This document shows, piece after piece, positions 5,948-10,306 of a stretch of DNA of 10,306 bases. Positions within the stretch are counted from its first letter, which is position 1. Each line of letters begins with the position of its first letter. Source of the stretch: an uncultured Faecalicatena sp. (lineage in GTDB: Bacteria > Bacillota > Clostridia > Lachnospirales > Lachnospiraceae); the NCBI GenBank assembly GCA_902489075.1, contig CABTYO010000048.1, positions 1 through 10,306 of the forward strand. The letters run 5' to 3'. A model generated the notes under the pieces. That model had not been told where the DNA came from and searched no databases. It worked only from the letters and a program-made list of their open reading frames with translations. Made by a program: the position numbers and the translations under genes.

Positions 5948-7084
5948 CTATGACTCTTTCCGGCTGTTCATGCCTTCCAGCTTCTTTTTCTTGTATTCTT
6001 TGAATTCTCCGGCTTCGATCGCCGCCCTGATCTCTTCCATCATAGTATTGTAGAAATACAGGTTGTGCAGGACGCAGAGACGCATTCCCAGCATTTCTTT
6101 TGCCTTTAACAGATGACGGATATATCCTCTGCTGTAGCTTCTGCACGCCGGACACTGGCATCCTTCTTCGATCGGTCTGTCATCCAGTTCGAACCTGGCA
6201 TTGAAAAGATTTAATTTTCCCTGGTTGGTATAGACATGACCGTGTCTTCCGTTTCTGGTCGGATAAACGCAGTCGAAGAAATCCACTCCTCTTTCCACTC
6301 CCTCCAGAATGTTGGCTGGTGTCCCGACGCCCATCAGGTAAGTCGGCTTCTCTGTCGGAAGGTAAGGCACCACTGCATCCAGGATGCGGTACATCTCCTC
6401 GTGGCTCTCTCCCACAGCCAGACCGCCGATTGCATAGCCCGGCAGGTCCAGTTCCGTGATCTGCTTTGCATGCTCGATCCGGATATCCTCGTAAATACCA
6501 CCCTGATTGATGCCGAATAACAGCTGATTCTTGTTGATCGTATCCGGCAGGGAATTTAAGCGGTCCATCTCCGTCTTGCATCTTTTCAGCCAGCGGGTCG
6601 TCCTCGCCACAGAATCCCGCATATACTCTCTGTCTGCGATACTGGACGGACACTCATCAAACGCCATGGCAATGGTGGAAGCCAGATTGGACTGGATACG
6701 CATACTTTCCTCCGGTCCCATAAAAATCTTCCGTCCATCAATATGAGAATGGAAATGAACCCCTTCCTCTTTGATCTTTCTTAAGTCTGCCAGTGAAAAG
6801 ACCTGGAATCCGCCGGAATCCGTAAGGATTGGCTTGTCCCAGTTCATGAACTTATGCAGGCCGCCCATTTTCTTGACGACTTCGTCCCCCGGGCGTACGT
6901 GAAGGTGATAGGTGTTGGATAACTCCACCTGGGTCTTGATTCCTCTTAAATCATCCGTAGAAACCGCACCTTTAATTGCCGCTGCTGTTCCTACATTCAT
7001 AAATACCGGAGTCTCAATCACTCCGTGAACCGTGTGAAAACGTCCCCGCTTTGCAAGACCGTCTCTTTTGATTAATTCGTACAT
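5948..7084 (-). CDS. tgt: tRNA-guanine transglycosylase
   Basis: The 378-residue TIM-barrel enzyme exchanges guanine 34 in the anticodon of Asp, Asn, His and Tyr tRNAs for a queuosine precursor. Visible residues are Asp89 in LTDSGGFQVFSL, Asp143 in AFDECPS, the nucleophile Asp271 in DFFDCVYPTRNGRHG, and the zinc site Cys309, Cys311, Cys314 and His340. The base-pocket segment is GGLAVGE (220-226), as in bacterial preQ1-using enzymes, rather than the GGLSGGE of eukaryotic queuine enzymes. Substrate preference is an inference, since some gut bacteria salvage queuine. The start has GAGGA about 6 bases upstream. The gene lies 43 A-rich bases after the transpeptidase gene with no terminator between, so co-transcription is likely. 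The C-terminal tail (KKKKLEGMNSRKES) is basic and adds no domain. Confidence 0.96.
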   Translation of the reverse strand: MYELIKRDGLAKRGRFHTVHGVIETPVFMNVGTAAAIKGAVSTDDLRGIKTQVELSNTYHLHVRPGDEVVKKMGGLHKFMNWDKPILTDSGGFQVFSLADLRKIKEEGVHFHSHIDGRKIFMGPEESMRIQSNLASTIAMAFDECPSSIADREYMRDSVARTTRWLKRCKTEMDRLNSLPDTINKNQLLFGINQGGIYEDIRIEHAKQITELDLPGYAIGGLAVGESHEEMYRILDAVVPYLPTEKPTYLMGVGTPANILEGVERGVDFFDCVYPTRNGRHGHVYTNQGKLNLFNARFELDDRPIEEGCQCPACRSYSRGYIRHLLKAKEMLGMRLCVLHNLYFYNTMMEEIRAAIEAGEFKEYKKKKLEGMNSRKES

Positions 7085-7127
7085 AATTTCCTCAATTTCT
7101 TTTTCTTATATTTCTTTTATTTCTTTT

Positions 7128-9083
7128 TTAATAATGAACAATAACAGGTGTTCCCACTGACAGCATGCTGTACAGAGATTCCGCCTGTCCATAAGGCATA
7201 TTCACACATCCATGGGAACCGATGGAGGTATACAGGTCTCCTCCGAATCCTGGCTGCCAGTTCGCATCATGGAACCCGATACCGGACCAGGTAATTCTCA
7301 TCCAGAAGGTAACCGGCGTCTCATATTCCGGCTTTCCGGTGTCCGGGTCAATCTCGCCCACAAGTGTCTTATCCCGCTGCATCTCCAGAATACTGAATAC
7401 TCCGGCAGTCGTCTCCTTCTCCGGAGTCGGAAGGCCCGTGACAACATCTGATTCCATCGCCACACTGCCGTCCACAATATACCACATATGCTGCGCGGAC
7501 AGGTCAACCTCTGCGTAGGTGCTGCCCCAGTCCTGCGGTCCATGGGATGCCGCGGTCTGATAGTATGCAGGCTCCTTCGTTACAGTCTCACCGTTCTTAA
7601 TGCTGTTGACCAGTGCCTCGAACTCTGTATCTTCATCAATGGACCAGCCATAGGTTCCGCCGGTCACCTCTGTGGTCTTTCCCGTCGGAGTGGTGATGGT
7701 CCTTGTAGTTCCTACTGTGTCATACTTGTCGCCGAATTCCGTCAGCCAGCCTCGCACGGCTTCCTCATTGAATGTCACCTGCATATTATCATCTACGGAC
7801 AGCCACTGGGAGATCACCGTCTTATCCACCACTGCATTCTCCGTCATCGTATATGTAATACTTGCACTGGCATACTTGTTCAGCGTATCACATGCTTTCT
7901 TAACTTCCTCTGAATCAGAGGTATACTTTGGTTCCGAATAACAGCCTTCCTTCTGCATATCCAGCTCTTTCTGGAAATTATTGATATGATCGTGTACCTT
8001 TTCCTTTAATATATCCACATTCACAGCCGTACCGATCACTTCCGGCTCGATTACATACTTCTCACCGTCAAACTTCGGATATGCCGACTTGGCCGGAACC
8101 TGTTCTGCCGTTACTGCCTGAAGATCTGCAATTGCCTGATCCAGTGCCTGTGAATCATAGGATACCTCAATCGTTACTTTAGAAGAACTGGACTTGAAAA
8201 ATGCAGTTGGCCACGCAAAACCGTTCTGCTTTTTCAGTGCTTTATCAATGTCCTTATTCTCTTTATAGGTCAGCCCGATATCCGTGCCGTCAATCGTATC
8301 AGTCTTATTGTCCTTCTCCAGTACAGTCAGATTATAATCCTTTACCTGCTCCTTTAAATAGTTCTCCACATCAGCTGGTGTCTTTGCAGAAAAATCATGC
8401 CCGTTAATCTCGGTATTCATATAGAAATGGCTCATAAAAAATACGGAAATCCCTACATAGATCAGCACCAGCGCGGCTGCTGTACAGCCCAGCGTGATCC
8501 ACAATTTCTTCCTGCTTTTTTTCTGTCCGCCCTTCCTTTTTCTGGATTTCTTTTTCTTTGGCTCTTCTTCCGGAAAAATATCATCCAGATCCTCTGCAAA
8601 TGCATTCGCTTTTGCAGAACTTTCTTTCTTTATCGTGTTATTCCTCTTTGCAGAGTTCCCTGTTCTTGCGGAATTCTTCTTTTTCCCATCAGCATTGACC
8701 GATATCACTTCCGGTGATGCCTGCCTTCTGGCAGTGCCGTCATCCCTGCGGTCCTGTGCCTTATTCGGACCTGGCTTCTTACTGCTCTTCCCGGTCTTTC
8801 CGGCGTTCTGCTGCTGTGTATTCTGCTGTTGTTTATTCTGCTGTTGTTTATTCTGCTGTTTTAACTCGTCCTGAATCTTTCCCAGTTTCACCGTCACCTC
8901 CGAATCGCCGTCATCGAATTCCTCTTCCTCATCAAAAAAGTAATCCTCATCGTCTTCGCTTATTTCGTCATCGAGAAAATAATCTTCATCTGTCTCATCT
9001 ATTTTATCAAAGTGGTAATCTTCATCTGTTTTTTTATCTTCTGCGCTGAAACCGTCTGATTTTGTCATGTCTCGTTCGCTCAT
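7128..9083 (-). CDS. Membrane-anchored L,D-transpeptidase (YkuD) with peptidoglycan-binding domains
   Basis: This 651-residue cell-wall enzyme probably forms 3-3 crosslinks in peptidoglycan. Residues 1-65 are extremely acidic with three DEDY-type repeats; 76-94 are a Gln/Asn repeat (QQQNK units); 95-193 are Lys/Ser-rich, ending in a strongly basic stretch (176-193). One membrane helix at about 194-217 places the rest outside (type II topology). Residues 220-510 resemble the VanW-linked putative peptidoglycan-binding repeats (PG_binding_4) that commonly precede this catalytic domain. The YkuD domain, about 522-651, has His605 and the catalytic motif SHGCVN with Cys626. The start ATG has GGGGAG about 10 bases upstream and a promoter further up. 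The N-terminal cytoplasmic tail is long for the family; its role is unknown. The gene heads a run with tgt. The catalytic call is firm; the physiological crosslink is inferred. Confidence 0.9.
   Translation of the reverse strand: MSERDMTKSDGFSAEDKKTDEDYHFDKIDETDEDYFLDDEISEDDEDYFFDEEEEFDDGDSEVTVKLGKIQDELKQQNKQQQNKQQQNTQQQNAGKTGKSSKKPGPNKAQDRRDDGTARRQASPEVISVNADGKKKNSARTGNSAKRNNTIKKESSAKANAFAEDLDDIFPEEEPKKKKSRKRKGGQKKSRKKLWITLGCTAAALVLIYVGISVFFMSHFYMNTEINGHDFSAKTPADVENYLKEQVKDYNLTVLEKDNKTDTIDGTDIGLTYKENKDIDKALKKQNGFAWPTAFFKSSSSKVTIEVSYDSQALDQAIADLQAVTAEQVPAKSAYPKFDGEKYVIEPEVIGTAVNVDILKEKVHDHINNFQKELDMQKEGCYSEPKYTSDSEEVKKACDTLNKYASASITYTMTENAVVDKTVISQWLSVDDNMQVTFNEEAVRGWLTEFGDKYDTVGTTRTITTPTGKTTEVTGGTYGWSIDEDTEFEALVNSIKNGETVTKEPAYYQTAASHGPQDWGSTYAEVDLSAQHMWYIVDGSVAMESDVVTGLPTPEKETTAGVFSILEMQRDKTLVGEIDPDTGKPEYETPVTFWMRITWSGIGFHDANWQPGFGGDLYTSIGSHGCVNMPYGQAESLYSMLSVGTPVIVHY
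8806..8862 (-). repeat. 15-bp in-frame tandem repeat encoding QQQNK units
   Basis: Four consecutive 15-base units occur inside the transpeptidase gene. Two adjacent copies (8821-8835 and 8836-8850) are identical, one (8806-8820) is diverged, and the last (8851-8862) is incomplete. Because the period is five codons, copy-number change would lengthen or shorten the cytoplasmic Gln/Asn tract without a frameshift. Confidence 0.9.
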
Positions 9084-9123
9084 CTAGTATTACTCCCCTT
9101 TTTTATATCAATATCTAGTCCCC

Positions 9124-9152
9124 ATTATATTACGAATCATAGTAATTGTACA
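9124..9152 (-). promoter_or_regulatory. Promoter of the L,D-transpeptidase gene
   Basis: On the minus strand a perfect TATAAT (9124-9129) lies 17 bases after TGTACA (9147-9152), which matches the -35 consensus at 4 of 6 positions. The leader would be about 33 bases. It lies back to back with the aroC promoter in the 181-base divergent gap. Confidence 0.6.
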
Positions 9153-9193
9153 GTAAAAAAGTATGAATTTAAATGAAAATTAAGGATTCAGGA

Positions 9194-9222
9194 TTGCGCG
9201 TTGCTCTAACTTCTTATATAAT
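9194..9222 (+). promoter_or_regulatory. Promoter of aroC
   Basis: A perfect TATAAT at 9217-9222 is preceded by TTGCGC at 9194-9199 with a 17-base spacer. The -35 box is weak (TTG only). Transcription would start near 9229, about 36 bases before the aroC start. No riboswitch or attenuator is visible in the leader. Confidence 0.55.
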
Positions 9223-9264
9223 AGGTCTATGTGCAAAACAGAACAGACAGAAAGGAGTATTTAC

Positions 9265-10306
9265 ATGAGTGGATCAACATTTGGTAAATTATTCCGCGTA
9301 ACAACCTGGGGGGAATCCCACGGTGCCGCCGTCGGCGCCGTCGTGGACGGGTGTCCTGCCGGGCTTGCGTTATGCGAAGAAGATATACAGGCTTATCTGA
9401 ACCGTCGAAAGCCGGGTCAGAGTAAATATACTACAAAGCGCCAGGAAGCGGATCAGGTCGAGATTCTTTCCGGTGTGTTTGAAGGCAGGACGACCGGAAC
9501 ACCGATTTCACTGATCGTCCGCAACCAGGACCAGCGTTCCCGCGATTACGGGAATATCGCTTACACCTACCGTCCCGGACATGCCGACTATACGTTTACA
9601 CAGAAGTATGGATTCCGTGATTACCGGGGCGGCGGCCGTTCTTCCGGCAGAGAGACCATCGGAAGGGTCGCCGCTGGAGCAGTTGCTTCTATATTATTAG
9701 GTGAGCTGGGAATCACACTCACTTCCTATGCGAAGTCCATCGGACCTGTCACTGTCCCTGAAAAAGAGTATCATTTCAGCGAGATTACAGAGAATAAGCT
9801 GTACATGCCGAACAACGAGGCCGCCGGGCGGGCTGCCGGATATCTGGACCAGATGATTCAGGATCAAGATTCCTGTGGCGGGACAATCGAATGTCTGGTA
9901 CATGGCCTGCCAGCCGGACTGGGCGAACCCGTCTTTGAGAAACTGGACGCAGTACTTGCACAAGCGGTCATGTCCATCGGTGCAGTCAAGGCCGTGGAGA
10001 TTGGGGATGGAATCCTTGCCGCATCTTCTACGGGCAGTACGAACAACGATGCTTTCATCAAAAAAGACGGCTGCATAAGAAAAGAGACGAATCATTCCGG
10101 TGGTGTTCTCGGCGGGATGAGCGACGGCTCTGCCCTGCTTGTCCGGGCATCTGTGAAGCCGACCCCTTCCATCTCACAGAGTCAGCATACGGTGACAGAA
10201 AGCGGGGAAGAGACAGAACTCGTCATCCACGGAAGGCATGACCCGGTCATCGTACCGCGTGCCGTTGTTGTCGTGGAATCGATGACAGCCATCACACTTG
10301 CGGACC
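9265..10306 (+). CDS. aroC: Chorismate synthase, C-terminus cut by the window edge
   Basis: The open frame starts at the ATG at 9265, seven bases after AAGGAG (9252-9257), and runs without a stop to the window end: 347 codons of an expected 360-390. Chorismate synthase turns 5-enolpyruvylshikimate-3-phosphate into chorismate using reduced FMN and is the last step of the shikimate pathway. All three family signatures are present: WGESHG with His19, GGGRSSGRETIGR (122-134), and RHDP followed by VESM (324-340, with Asp326). His106 in YRPGHADYT and Arg48 in NRRKPGQS match known active-site residues. The gene is divergent from the transpeptidase and may head an aromatic-acid operon beyond the window. 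The loop GGVLGGMSDG has Asp where many homologues have Asn or Ser, a mild variant. Confidence 0.96.
   Translation, partial: MSGSTFGKLFRVTTWGESHGAAVGAVVDGCPAGLALCEEDIQAYLNRRKPGQSKYTTKRQEADQVEILSGVFEGRTTGTPISLIVRNQDQRSRDYGNIAYTYRPGHADYTFTQKYGFRDYRGGGRSSGRETIGRVAAGAVASILLGELGITLTSYAKSIGPVTVPEKEYHFSEITENKLYMPNNEAAGRAAGYLDQMIQDQDSCGGTIECLVHGLPAGLGEPVFEKLDAVLAQAVMSIGAVKAVEIGDGILAASSTGSTNNDAFIKKDGCIRKETNHSGGVLGGMSDGSALLVRASVKPTPSISQSQHTVTESGEETELVIHGRHDPVIVPRAVVVVESMTAITLAD

Overview
This window looks like chromosomal DNA of a gut-type anaerobic Clostridia, most likely Lachnospiraceae. That assignment is an inference from G+C near the middle of the range, strong AGGAGG-type ribosome binding sites, housekeeping-protein style and gene order. 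No species is claimed. Eight coding regions are supported: six complete genes, and two cut by the window edges.

Layout from left to right. (1) Positions 1-34, minus strand: the first codons of serC (phosphoserine aminotransferase). (2) Positions 182-4710, minus strand: a branched-chain amino acid operon transcribed leuB-ilvD-ilvB and pointing toward serC. It has a good promoter and an operator-like inverted repeat just upstream of leuB. No ilvC, ilvN/ilvH, leuA or leuCD is present, so the cell must make those subunits and enzymes from other loci. (3) Positions 4711-5502: about 790 bases with no credible protein gene. About 610 of these bases form three adjacent long inverted repeats, each enclosing two smaller hairpins, so each can fold as a three-way junction. 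A plus-strand terminator-like hairpin with a T-run overlaps the last one. This is the most unusual part of the window: a candidate large structured RNA, or a palindromic mobile repeat. (4) Positions 5503-9083, minus strand: a membrane-anchored L,D-transpeptidase with a very acidic, Gln/Asn-repeat cytoplasmic tail, then tgt (tRNA-guanine transglycosylase), then yajC (Sec accessory subunit) with its own promoter. (5) Positions 9265-10306, plus strand: aroC (chorismate synthase), divergent from the transpeptidase and cut by the right edge.

Functionally the window is mostly core metabolism: valine/isoleucine/leucine synthesis, serine synthesis, chorismate synthesis, tRNA queuosine modification, protein export and cell-wall crosslinking. 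The protein-coding part is ordinary; the noncoding block between leuB and yajC is not.
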